A model generated the notes under the pieces. The model did no database searches. It worked only from the letters and a program-made list of their open reading frames with translations, and was not told the DNA's origin. This document shows positions 33,093-41,239 of a DNA stretch of 64,000 bases, piece by piece. The position numbers were made by a program, and so were the translations under genes. Positions within the stretch are counted from its first letter, which is position 1, and each line of letters opens with the position of its first letter. The stretch spans positions 53,618 through 117,617 of the forward strand of contig CALXRG010000006.1 in the NCBI GenBank assembly GCA_944390825.1, given 5' to 3'. This stretch comes from an uncultured Akkermansia sp. Its GTDB lineage: Bacteria; Verrucomicrobiota; Verrucomicrobiia; Verrucomicrobiales; Akkermansiaceae.

Positions 33093-33426
33093 GCGGGAAG
33101 GCTGTCACTGCTTCTGACGGGAGGTACCAAGCCGTCAGGCCGGCACGAATACGGGGAAAACAGAGTCACTGACAATCACCGCTGCCGGCAGTCTCTCTTC
33201 GTGATGGTTTTGACGTGAGGTTTGACGCAGCGGTCAGATGGGGCAGGAAGCTCTTGTTTTACCTTGACGTCCAGGCTGGATTCATGCTGTTGAATTTGTC
33301 GGGGCCCTTCCTGCACCGAAAAAGCCTTTTCCCTCAAAAGAAGCCCTTCACACCTCCCAACAAGCTTTCTTTTCCCCCAAAAGAAGGCGTGGCAATAGAG
33401 TTTGGTCTAGAATTTGTTTTAAATGT
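33093..33426. other. Intergenic stretch with two copies of a short palindromic element
   Basis: No gene seen. A hairpin CTGACGG...CCGTCAG lies near 33116-33140. Two similar elements, each with a TTTTCCC(T/C)C core followed by AAAAGAAG, lie at 33327-33343 and 33370-33386; each can fold on itself. Confidence 0.45.
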
Positions 33427-33456
33427 TTGACAGGGGGGTGCGGTCTGCGCTAATAT
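33427..33456 (+). promoter_or_regulatory. Promoter of the acyl-activating gene, leaderless
   Basis: TTGACA at 33427-33432, spacer 18, TAATAT at 33451-33456. The -10 ends exactly 6 nt before ATG 33463. Confidence 0.8.
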
Positions 33457-33462
33457 CGCCCC

Positions 33463-35667
33463 ATGAGTAATGTGAGCGTCAGCGGAACCGGGAATATCAG
33501 CCAGCAGGCTTCTTTTTATATTGTTAACCGCGTAGATAAAGCTACACTTAAGGTGATCGATAAGTTGCTGGGCGGTCCGGACAGAGTGGCGTACATGGTG
33601 GAGGAGGTGCTGCTGCCGAACCCTGAACTGATGGCGCTGATTGAGGCACCGGGACGTCGTGTGCTTCGCTTTAATTTCCGGAAGGCGAACAGCCGCGATT
33701 TGCGCGAGCAGTTGCTGGAGCTGCAGCAGGCGGGTTACCACGTTGTGTTTATTCCCGGGCGGCCGGAGCAGCTGCTGGGCTGCGTTTCGGATGTGCCGAT
33801 GCCGTTTATGATGCAGCTGGCGGCCCTGCACGTGGCTCCCATCCCGGTGTATGTGGGATTCTACCGCAACGATGTACTGCGTACGTACACGACGCTACCC
33901 GATGATTATGACTGGGCTGTGGTGCGGGTGATGCCAAAGGTGCCGTCTGCCCCGCTGACAGGTGACCGCGTGCTGGAGGCTTGGATGGAGGCTTCCGCTG
34001 AGGCGTATGATACTCACCCGCTGCTGAAGAAATCACTGGCGCGCTTGCTGGTGGAAGGCATCCGCAAGCATCCGAATACCGAGTTGATCGATGGGTTGGA
34101 TAATACGCGCCTGCCCTATTACAAGATGCTGGGTGTGGCCATGGCACTCGCACGCCACCTGAAGGCAACGGTGAAGGAGCCGCGCCTGGGCATTCTCCTG
34201 CCACCTGGCAAGGGTGGGATGATTGCCAATTATGCTTGCCTGCTGGCGGGTATCGTCCCGGTGAATATTAATTACACCTCGGCTGAGGCTGCGTTCCAGA
34301 GCATTATCAACCAGAGCGGCATTCAGCACTTTATCACGGCACGGGCTTTTATGACGAAGCTGCCGCAGTTTCCATGGCCGTCGGATGAGAAGATTATCCA
34401 CCTCGATAAAACGCTCAAGGGTATCGGAATGCCGAAGATTGCGGCGTGGGTGACGTTCGCCCGTTTTGCACCGATGACAGCGGTGGCGATGACGTTCGGA
34501 CTGGATAAACGCAAAGAGGACGATGAGGCCGCTCTGTTGTTTACATCCGGTTCGTCCGGCGAGCCGAAAGGCGTGAGTCTGACTCACAAGATGATCGTGG
34601 CCAATGTGACGCAGATGCTCAGCAAGGCGGAGTTGGATCCGGGGTCGGCTTTCCTGTGCAGTTTGCCGATTTTCCACAGCTTTGGCCTGACAGTGAGTAC
34701 GTTCTTGCCTCCTGTTTACGGTTTTACGATGGTGACGTATCCCTCGCCTCTGGAGGCGAAGAAGCTCAATGAGCTCATCGAGCGGTATGAGTGCCGCCTG
34801 GTCGTGACGACCCCGACGTTTGCCCGCAGTATGGTGCGCCGGGCCCATCCTCATGCGTATGATAAGGTGAAATACTTTATCGTGGGGGCAGAGAAGCTCC
34901 AGCAGTCTGTGGCGGATGAGTTCATGGAGAAATGCGGTGTACGTCTGCTGGAGGGCTATGGCCTGACGGAGACAACGCCTGTGTGTGGCACGAACCTGGC
35001 GGTGGTGCAAGGCAGCGAGCGTCAGCCGTATTATGTGCCGGGGTACAAGTTCGGGTCGATCGGACATTTGTTCCCGGGGATGGCGGTGCGCATTACGGAT
35101 CCTGACGATGATTCGGTGCGGCTGCCGCTCTCCGAGCAGGGGATGATCTGGTTCAAGGGCCCTAATGTGTTCCATGGTTATGTGGGGCGCCCCGAGCTCA
35201 ATGAGAGCATTTTCCGGGATGGGTGGTTTAAGACGGGCGATCTGGGATCCGTGGACCTCAATGGTTTCCTGTCACTGGGAGGCCGCCGCTCTCGCTTTTC
35301 CAAGATCGGCGGGGAGATGGTGCCGCACGAGGTGGTGGAGCAGGCGATCGAGGCTTTTGTGCAGTGCAGCTTGGGTGCTTCCTCCGACGGTGACGAGGAG
35401 CAGCACGCCCGCGCTGTGACCATCGTGGGGGTGCCTGATGCGCAGAAGGGAGAGGCTTTAGTGCTGCTGTCGCGCGTGCATCAGTCGAATCTGAAGCAAG
35501 CTCTCGACGATATCCGCGCTCATATGGCAGAGGTCGGCCTGCCTCGTTTGTGGGTGCCCCGGGAAATTATCCCGGTGGAGGCGATTCCGATGCTTCCTTC
35601 GGGCAAGCTCGACCTCAGGGGTTGCCGCATGCTGGCTTGCGAATCTCTGGGCTTACCTCTTAATTGA
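33463..35667 (+). CDS. AMP-forming acyl-CoA/acyl-ACP synthetase with extra N-terminal domain
   Basis: A 734-residue adenylate-forming enzyme. Core motifs: 'LLFTSGSSGEPKGVSLTH' near residue 358, 'LEGYGLTETTPV' near 498, 'GWFKTGDLG' near 587 and the catalytic-Lys region 'LPSGKLDLRG' near 715. The core resembles the synthetase half of Aas, which reacylates lysophospholipids with acyl-ACP. The first 180 residues are a separate domain; it includes 'LRFNFRKANSRDLREQLLEL' and 'VVFIPGRPEQLLGCVSD', recalling a PlsC-like acyltransferase fold but without the HX4D motif. The substrate is therefore a fatty acid of unknown fate. Monocistronic from a strong leaderless-type promoter. Confidence 0.82.
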   Translation: MSNVSVSGTGNISQQASFYIVNRVDKATLKVIDKLLGGPDRVAYMVEEVLLPNPELMALIEAPGRRVLRFNFRKANSRDLREQLLELQQAGYHVVFIPGRPEQLLGCVSDVPMPFMMQLAALHVAPIPVYVGFYRNDVLRTYTTLPDDYDWAVVRVMPKVPSAPLTGDRVLEAWMEASAEAYDTHPLLKKSLARLLVEGIRKHPNTELIDGLDNTRLPYYKMLGVAMALARHLKATVKEPRLGILLPPGKGGMIANYACLLAGIVPVNINYTSAEAAFQSIINQSGIQHFITARAFMTKLPQFPWPSDEKIIHLDKTLKGIGMPKIAAWVTFARFAPMTAVAMTFGLDKRKEDDEAALLFTSGSSGEPKGVSLTHKMIVANVTQMLSKAELDPGSAFLCSLPIFHSFGLTVSTFLPPVYGFTMVTYPSPLEAKKLNELIERYECRLVVTTPTFARSMVRRAHPHAYDKVKYFIVGAEKLQQSVADEFMEKCGVRLLEGYGLTETTPVCGTNLAVVQGSERQPYYVPGYKFGSIGHLFPGMAVRITDPDDDSVRLPLSEQGMIWFKGPNVFHGYVGRPELNESIFRDGWFKTGDLGSVDLNGFLSLGGRRSRFSKIGGEMVPHEVVEQAIEAFVQCSLGASSDGDEEQHARAVTIVGVPDAQKGEALVLLSRVHQSNLKQALDDIRAHMAEVGLPRLWVPREIIPVEAIPMLPSGKLDLRGCRMLACESLGLPLN

Positions 35668-35965
35668 TTCCCCGCATCGCACACCTCCCCCGCATCGCGC
35701 TCTTCTTTTCGCTGTCGTTCGACTTGCTGCAGCGCTTTTGCGGAGAGTGGCGTGCAAGTGCCTCATTTTCGGCGGGGAGGGCTGAGTTTGTTCGCTCAGT
35801 GGGGCAGTCTGTTGCCTGTGGGCTGATGATAAGGGAAGCGGGGGATGCGGCGGTACATACCGCGGGCTGAGCATCAGGCGTACTGATGGTACGTGGAGAT
35901 GTCTTGTGGAGGAATGCTGAGAAAGACAGCTGTTGATTCAATTTGATCGCATGCGGTGATAACGC
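35668..35965. other. Intergenic stretch before ispH, no gene seen
   Basis: A 118-codon minus-strand frame crosses it but has no recognisable product and would run into the ispH start; I do not call it. Confidence 0.5.
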
Positions 35966-35994
35966 TTGACTCATGATGCTGACACAGGCACAAT
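35966..35994 (+). promoter_or_regulatory. ispH: Promoter of ispH, leaderless
   Basis: TTGACT at 35966-35971, spacer 17, CACAAT at 35989-35994. The -10 ends exactly 6 nt before ATG 36001. Confidence 0.75.
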
Positions 35995-36000
35995 GAGGGC

Positions 36001-37203
36001 ATGAGTGATAAGCCACGCAAACCGATCAATGTGCGCCGCGCCGAGGTGATGCAGCAGGTGCAGAGCGAGGTGGGTGAGTATCAAAGCGCTTTGGTGGATT
36101 CCATCAGGTCCAATGGCAATGTGATCGACTTGCCCCATATGCAGATTCGATTGGCTGCGGAGTTCGGCTTTTGTGACGGGGTGCGTCGGGCGATTGAGAT
36201 TGCTCACGCCACGTGCCGGGTGTTCGCCGGGAAGCGCATCTGGCTGATTGGCGAGATCATTCACAACCCGGATGTGAACCATCGGTTGGATGCGATGGGG
36301 CTCCGGCGCCTGCCTTGGAGGCTGGATGCGCCGGAGTACGCAGCTCTGACGCCGGAGGACGTGGTGATTATCCCGGCGTTCGGGGTGTCGGTGGCGATGC
36401 GGCGTTTTTTGGATGAGAAGGGAGTGCAGCTGGTGGATACGACCTGCGGCAACGTGGTTAAGGTGTGGCACAGGGTACGCAACTACGCCAGCCGGGGCAT
36501 CACGAGTATTATTCACGGCAAGTTTAACCACGAGGAGAGTCTGGCGACAGCTTCTCACTCCCGAGGTGATGATGGCAAGGGAAACTTCCTGGTGATTTTT
36601 AGCAAGCAGGATGCCCGGGTGGTGGCCGATTATATCCGCGGGTGTGGGGATAAAGGCGCGTTCCTGGAGCGCTTCAGGGTGTGCAGTTCGGCAGGATTTG
36701 ATCCGGACGTGCATTTGCTGGAGATTGGCATGGCCAACCAGACGACGATGCTGAAGAATGAAACAGCTGAGATCCAGGGTATTCTGCGCGATGCGGTAGT
36801 GGCGCGCGATGGTTCCCCTGACCGCTTCCATGCGTTTGATACGATTTGCGGCGCAACGCAGGATCGTCAGAATGCCTTGTATGAGTTGCTCGAGAATGAG
36901 CCGGATGTGATGTTCATCGTGGGCGGGTATAACAGCTCCAACACGACACATTTAGCTCAGATCGCCTCGGAGAAGGTACCGACTTATTTTGTGCGTGATG
37001 CGTCCTGCCTGCTGGATACCCGTCAGGTGCGGGCTTTCCGTCTGAGAACAAGGGAAGAGATGCTGATGCCGCTGCCGGCGATTGCTTCGGATACCAGCCA
37101 GCTTTGGCGCGTGGGTATTACGGCGGGAGCTTCCTGCCCGGCAAATGTGATTGAGCAGGTGATCCGCCGTTTGGCTGAATTACGCGGCTGCCCATTGCCT
37201 TAG
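36001..37203 (+). CDS. ispH: 4-hydroxy-3-methylbut-2-enyl diphosphate reductase, long plant/cyanobacterial form
   Basis: A 400-residue IspH, the last enzyme of the MEP pathway, reducing HMBPP to IPP and DMAPP with a 4Fe-4S cluster. The three ligand cysteines are visible: Cys58 in 'FGFCDGVRRA', Cys149 in 'DTTCGNVVKVW' and Cys283 in 'FDTICGATQDRQ'. The stretch 'VGGYNSSNTTHLAQIASE' and the length of about 400 residues match the plant/cyanobacterial subfamily rather than the 310-residue proteobacterial one; 'GITAGASCPANVIEQVI' closes the domain. The N-terminal 45 residues precede the first conserved strand. Monocistronic. Confidence 0.94.
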   Translation: MSDKPRKPINVRRAEVMQQVQSEVGEYQSALVDSIRSNGNVIDLPHMQIRLAAEFGFCDGVRRAIEIAHATCRVFAGKRIWLIGEIIHNPDVNHRLDAMGLRRLPWRLDAPEYAALTPEDVVIIPAFGVSVAMRRFLDEKGVQLVDTTCGNVVKVWHRVRNYASRGITSIIHGKFNHEESLATASHSRGDDGKGNFLVIFSKQDARVVADYIRGCGDKGAFLERFRVCSSAGFDPDVHLLEIGMANQTTMLKNETAEIQGILRDAVVARDGSPDRFHAFDTICGATQDRQNALYELLENEPDVMFIVGGYNSSNTTHLAQIASEKVPTYFVRDASCLLDTRQVRAFRLRTREEMLMPLPAIASDTSQLWRVGITAGASCPANVIEQVIRRLAELRGCPLP

Positions 37204-37546
37204 TTGCATTGCCTTAGTTGGGTGGGGCTCGTTACCTGAGGGACACCGCTTGCGCTATGCACTATCGCTCGTCCTTCCAGGCGCGTTGTTGCCGTGAAGG
37301 AGAAGAGCGGTCGGCTTCATATTGCGCAGAGTAGCGCTTTCCGACTGGAGGAGAGGTGTACTCGGAATTTCATTGCGAAGGGTGAGAGATCTTGCCGTGG
37401 CATCCTCTGCCTCTCGCAGGCAGGGAAAGCCCCCGCACGAGAAAAGGAAACAGCGCGATAACGACTCCCCGTCATATACTGCACTAAACGCAAACGAACC
37501 GTAACCTCGTCCGGCTGAAATCGAGAAAGGCAATGAGCTTCCCCGA
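37204..37546. other. Convergent intergenic stretch between ispH and trxA
   Basis: No gene seen. A direct repeat of TTGCATTGCCTTAGTTG-like sequence sits just at the ispH stop (37193-37220), so the stop region looks locally duplicated. Confidence 0.45.
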
Positions 37547-37591
37547 GAAAAACAAAGAATGCACCAGACGATCGCCCGGTGCATTCTTTGT
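37547..37591 (-). terminator. Terminator of trxA
   Basis: A perfect 14-bp stem (37552-37565 with 37578-37591); on the minus strand TTTTTCTC follows. About 53 nt after the trxA stop. Confidence 0.85.
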
Positions 37592-37644
37592 GCTGTACGA
37601 AGTGATTGTACGGTGAGAGAAGCAAACTTCCGAAGCCCCCCTGC

Positions 37645-37962
37645 TTACAGGCACGCCGTCAGACGGTTCAGGATATTGCCTTTCGAGGTAGCTCCTACCA
37701 CGGTGTCCACGATTGCTCCGTTCTTAAAGAACATCAGCGTCGGAATGGAACGCACGCCGAAGCGAGTTGCCAGGTTAGGGCATGCATCCACGTCGACTTT
37801 GAACACTCTGGCACGTCCCGCGACTTCCTCTGCTATCTGATCCACAATCGGTGAGATCATCTTGCACGGGCCACACCATGTTGCCCAAAAATCCACCAGA
37901 ACCGGTACCGGAGAGTTGACTACTTCACTCTCAAAGTTGCTTTCGTTGATTTGTGTTGCCAT
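37645..37962 (-). CDS. trxA: Thioredoxin
   Basis: A 105-residue thioredoxin, the cytoplasmic disulfide reductant. The active site 'WCGPC' has Cys30 and Cys33, with 'VLVDFWATWCGPCKMISPIV' and the cis-Pro loop 'GVRSIPTLMFFKNG' intact; no signal peptide. A -35/-10 pair just upstream would place transcription near the ATG, though the gene also lies only 48 bp downstream of the Pro-rich protein on the same strand and could be co-transcribed. A strong terminator follows. Confidence 0.96.
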   Translation of the reverse strand: MATQINESNFESEVVNSPVPVLVDFWATWCGPCKMISPIVDQIAEEVAGRARVFKVDVDACPNLATRFGVRSIPTLMFFKNGAIVDTVVGATSKGNILNRLTACL

Positions 37963-37967
37963 ATTAC

Positions 37968-37997
37968 TTTAGACTCGTTCCAAACAGAATCGTTCAA
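37968..37997 (-). promoter_or_regulatory. trxA: Possible own promoter of trxA
   Basis: Minus strand TTGAAC (37997-37992), spacer 18, TCTAAA (37973-37968); the -10 ends 5 nt before ATG 37962. A moderate match only. Confidence 0.45.
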
Positions 37998-38010
37998 AAT
38001 AAGCCGGGAC

Positions 38011-38904
38011 TTACTCCTCCTCTTCCTCGTCGGAGGATGTATCTTCCTCTTCGTCAGCGGAGGTATCCTCGTCTGCTGCGTAGCTGTCTCCGGCGGAAGC
38101 ATCAGCCCCCGGGATGGCGGGTTCGCCGAAGAAGCGGGCGTCGTTGAGGACGCGGCCGAGGATCTGGTCAGTCTCAAAAATCTGGTAACAGAACCAGCAT
38201 GCCACGAGGAGCGCGAGCACGGACACACCGATGACGACAGGATTGTTGCGAACGCCTTCTTCCTCTTCCTCGTCATCGGCCTTACCGAAGCCGCCGCCTG
38301 CGTTATTGCCAAAGCCGGCAGGCTTGGAGAAAGACGGGGTCGCACCCAGGGGCACTGTAGCTTTGGGCATGGCTACGGTCGCGCTTGGGGAAGCAGCGGC
38401 CGGTTCTGCTGGTGCAGCGGTATGAGACGGCACAGCACCCGGCGCATGGGGAGCCACAGGGGCCTGACCTGCAGCAGGAGCCGCCGGCGCAGAGGGACGA
38501 AGCCCAGCCGGCTTAGCACCCAACACCATGGTACGCACAGGAGGCGGCATCACAGGAGCACCGGGCACGCCGGGACGGGAAGGAGCGGTAGGCGGAGCCA
38601 GGGGCACGGTCGTCGCTGATTTCGAGCTCTGAGGAGCAGCGGGAGCCACCGGGCGGGTAGCGCCGGGCATGGGCGGCACGGGAGGCGCAGGCGCTGCAGG
38701 ACGCGGGACTCCGGGTGCAACGGGCGGCACCGGAGCACCGGGGGCCGGCGGGGGAACCGGGGCGCCCTGACGGGAGACACCCGGAACGGGCGGCACAGGG
38801 GCACCCGGACGGGGAACACCGGGGGCAACCGGCGGCACGGGGACACCGGGACGGGGAACTGGCGGCGTGGGAGGAACAGGCTGTGGCGGAGGAGGCGTAC
38901 TCAT
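38011..38904 (-). CDS. Proline-rich, single-pass membrane protein with acidic tail
   Basis: A 297-residue low-complexity protein I do not recognise. Residues 1-200 are Pro/Ala/Val/Gly with imperfect tandem repeats of the type 'PVPPVAPGVPRPGA'; a highly acidic patch 'DDEEEEEG' precedes one membrane helix ('PVVIGVSVLALLVACWFCYQ', about residues 225-244), and the tail is acidic again ('DTSADEEEDTSSDEEEEE'). With positive charge scarce, topology is uncertain; a long Pro-rich cytoplasmic arm and short acidic outside tail are plausible. It resembles linker or scaffold proteins such as Pro-rich stalks. It precedes trxA on the same strand by 48 bp. Confidence 0.7.
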   Translation of the reverse strand: MSTPPPPQPVPPTPPVPRPGVPVPPVAPGVPRPGAPVPPVPGVSRQGAPVPPPAPGAPVPPVAPGVPRPAAPAPPVPPMPGATRPVAPAAPQSSKSATTVPLAPPTAPSRPGVPGAPVMPPPVRTMVLGAKPAGLRPSAPAAPAAGQAPVAPHAPGAVPSHTAAPAEPAAASPSATVAMPKATVPLGATPSFSKPAGFGNNAGGGFGKADDEEEEEGVRNNPVVIGVSVLALLVACWFCYQIFETDQILGRVLNDARFFGEPAIPGADASAGDSYAADEDTSADEEEDTSSDEEEEE

Positions 38905-39064
38905 ATAGTCGTAAAGTCTTGACCGCTCGATCGCGGATTTCTTCTATAATGCACTTTTTTGTAGGTAATGCAAGCGGAAAACGCCTGCGCGTCACTTTTT
39001 TTTCCAAGCCGGGACAAATCAGGCACGGCGGACATGCACCGGAGCGGCAGCACTCCCCCCCTTT

Positions 39065-41152
39065 CTACTTCTTGGTGCTCCTATTTTTTGGGGCCTTCCC
39101 CCATCGCTGATAAAGAGCGGGCTTGCCACCGGGCTCCATCGGTTGCATCCAGGAGTCGTTTGCCTGCACGCCGAGCTTTTCATACAGGTTTATCTGCTGG
39201 CGGCAAAAATTGAGAAAGCCGTAGTACCGGGAATCCATGCTTTCTTCTTTCCAAGTCCTGTCACTGCGCCACAAAGTGACTCTATTGACACCCCGGTGTG
39301 TGGCAATATTGAACCCATAGCGCAGCTTGGAGAATCCCGCTTCCACCTCCCCGCGGCGGCATTCATGGAGTCCCCACATGAGCAGATTTCTGCCATAGTG
39401 GGCGTGCCAGGAAGCTACCCGGGTCGGGTCGGGGCCATCGCCTTCGTAAAACCTCCGCATCAGCAGTTCTGCATCGGAGAAGCGTCCCATGTGGGTCAAC
39501 ATATCTGCGGCCGTACTCACAATGAGCAGGTTGCGCGGATTGCCCCGCAGGGTGATCAGCAGTGCGGGCAAGTGCTCCGACCAGTCGACCTGATATGGCA
39601 GCATACCGCGGACGCAGTAATTGAAAAGGCGGAAATCGGGATATCCGGGCAACAGTTCCTCCGCCATGCTGAACTGCTGCTTCATGGCTTTTTCATTGAG
39701 TGTGTCCACCGGCTGGAATCGCCACTGCGCTTGCCAGGGGGCGAGGAAATGCATACTCATGCTCCCTTCGAACACGGCGACCGCCACGGCACCTGTCCCG
39801 AGTACACAACGGGCGGCGATGCCGGCCGTTTTCACTTCAACGAGCGCATGATGTCTGTCATCTGCCCATTTCCGACGGCCCGGCAAGGCAAGCCTGTGCC
39901 GTCTGAACGGCGATGCCAGTATGCCGCAAGTGAAGGCCATCATAGTAGCCAGGGCCGCATGGTGCCACACGTAGTCGCTCAGGGCACACACCGACAGCGC
40001 GGCCAGTACGAGAAGTGCCAGTGCGCTGGCCCGCCGCCGGTCTTCTCCAGTCTCCTCACTGCCCAACGCCCAAAAGCCGCACACAAGGTGAGCAGCCAGC
40101 ACCCCCAGCATCAGCAGAAGGCCCAGCACCCCATAATCCACCCAGGCCTGCAAGTATTCATTATGGGCGTAATTCGGCACGACCCACTCATCAAAAAACG
40201 AAATAATCTCCCACTGGGAAGCCCCGGCGCCATACCCCCACCACGGAGCGTCCTGCACGACTCGCGTCAGGTCTCCCCAGATTTGGAAGCGCAGGTGAGT
40301 ATCCAGGTCTTCGTTGATAAATTGCAGCAAATCGCCGAACAGGAGACTGTACCCTGCGATGCAGAGTACGACCACCAGCACCATGCTGACCAGCACGGGC
40401 AGCACGCCGAATGGTTTGGGGGAGTACAGACGCTGCACACACCAGAGGCACCATCCCGTCAGCAGCAAAACACTGCCGGCAATCACATGCGAAAACGTAC
40501 GGCAGAAAAACGACAGCGCTACCGCCGCCGCCCCCAGCAGACACACTGCCGCGACCCAGCCCTTTTTACCGCCGTGAAAAAGACCTCTCGCCAGCAAAAG
40601 GACGCCGCCGAGCATCAGGAAGAGACCGGCAAAGTTTTTGTAGTAGAAGAGCCCGTAGGGGCGTGTATTTTCCCCTACGAGACTGACGGCAGGACGCCCT
40701 GTCCAGATGATATCGGCCTCTGCCACCTGCATCAGATAATAATACACGATGTTGGCCAGCACGGCTGCCGCCAGCGCCCCGAAAGCCACCCGCAGTTTAC
40801 CCTGTGCAGCGTAAATGCCCGCGACATAGTACACCATACAGGCGGAGACAAGCGCGGCCTGCCCCCAGCCCTCCACCACGGAATAACTCATCAGAGCCCG
40901 CACGAGGTAATATACCCCGACTCCCAGGCCAAACCACGCCAGCCAGGTAAACCTCACCACCTTGCCGCCCTGCAGCAGGGCAACAGCGTAACACAAGGCC
41001 ACGACAGCGCACAACACGCACATGGGCAACGCCGTGTACGCATTGCCATCCACTACCGCCATGATCACAATCCACCCTGCAGCAAGCAGGAAAGCCATCA
41101 GCCTGCCCAGTACCGTTTCCGTCAGGCGCCTGCGCGTCTTTGCCTCACTCAT
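39065..41152 (-). CDS. O-antigen ligase/polymerase family membrane protein with soluble C-terminal domain
   Basis: A 695-residue protein. The first 430 residues hold about 12 membrane helices and the Wzy_C/WaaL-type loop: 'LRFQIWGDLTRVVQDAPWWG', 'YGAGASQWEIISFF', 'PNYAHNEYLQAWVDYGVLG', containing the conserved His near 'AHNEYLQ'. Such enzymes join lipid-linked glycan to lipid A core or to protein outside the membrane. The last 250 residues form a soluble domain with helical, TPR-like segments ('LLIVSTAADMLTHMGRFSDA', 'LLMWGLHECRRGEVEAGF'). Start at 41152 fits a promoter whose -10 ends 6 nt upstream. The gene is divergent from two glycosyltransferases. Confidence 0.85.
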   Translation of the reverse strand: MSEAKTRRRLTETVLGRLMAFLLAAGWIVIMAVVDGNAYTALPMCVLCAVVALCYAVALLQGGKVVRFTWLAWFGLGVGVYYLVRALMSYSVVEGWGQAALVSACMVYYVAGIYAAQGKLRVAFGALAAAVLANIVYYYLMQVAEADIIWTGRPAVSLVGENTRPYGLFYYKNFAGLFLMLGGVLLLARGLFHGGKKGWVAAVCLLGAAAVALSFFCRTFSHVIAGSVLLLTGWCLWCVQRLYSPKPFGVLPVLVSMVLVVVLCIAGYSLLFGDLLQFINEDLDTHLRFQIWGDLTRVVQDAPWWGYGAGASQWEIISFFDEWVVPNYAHNEYLQAWVDYGVLGLLLMLGVLAAHLVCGFWALGSEETGEDRRRASALALLVLAALSVCALSDYVWHHAALATMMAFTCGILASPFRRHRLALPGRRKWADDRHHALVEVKTAGIAARCVLGTGAVAVAVFEGSMSMHFLAPWQAQWRFQPVDTLNEKAMKQQFSMAEELLPGYPDFRLFNYCVRGMLPYQVDWSEHLPALLITLRGNPRNLLIVSTAADMLTHMGRFSDAELLMRRFYEGDGPDPTRVASWHAHYGRNLLMWGLHECRRGEVEAGFSKLRYGFNIATHRGVNRVTLWRSDRTWKEESMDSRYYGFLNFCRQQINLYEKLGVQANDSWMQPMEPGGKPALYQRWGKAPKNRSTKK

Positions 41153-41158
41153 ACCGGC

Positions 41159-41187
41159 ATGATAGCAAATGCCCCTCTCTGACGCAA
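41159..41187 (-). promoter_or_regulatory. Promoter of the O-antigen ligase-like gene, leaderless
   Basis: Minus strand TTGCGT (41187-41182), spacer 17, TATCAT (41164-41159). The -10 ends exactly 6 nt before ATG 41152. Confidence 0.75.
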
Positions 41188-41201
41188 GGCAACATTTTGG
41201 C

Positions 41202-41230
41202 TTGACCCCACGGCCGGAATATGACAGAGT
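41202..41230 (+). promoter_or_regulatory. Weak promoter of the GT4 gene
   Basis: TTGACC at 41202-41207, spacer 17, CAGAGT at 41225-41230, ending 9 nt before ATG 41240. The -10 is a poor match. Confidence 0.45.
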
Positions 41231-41239
41231 CAAGGCCGC

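Noticed and set aside
35660..36016. 118-codon minus-strand frame before ispH
   Set aside because: Overlaps the ispH start and promoter; composition Ser/Ala/Cys without pattern.
39143..41182. 679-codon plus-strand frame
   Set aside because: Antisense to the O-antigen ligase-like gene; composition is that of a shadow frame.
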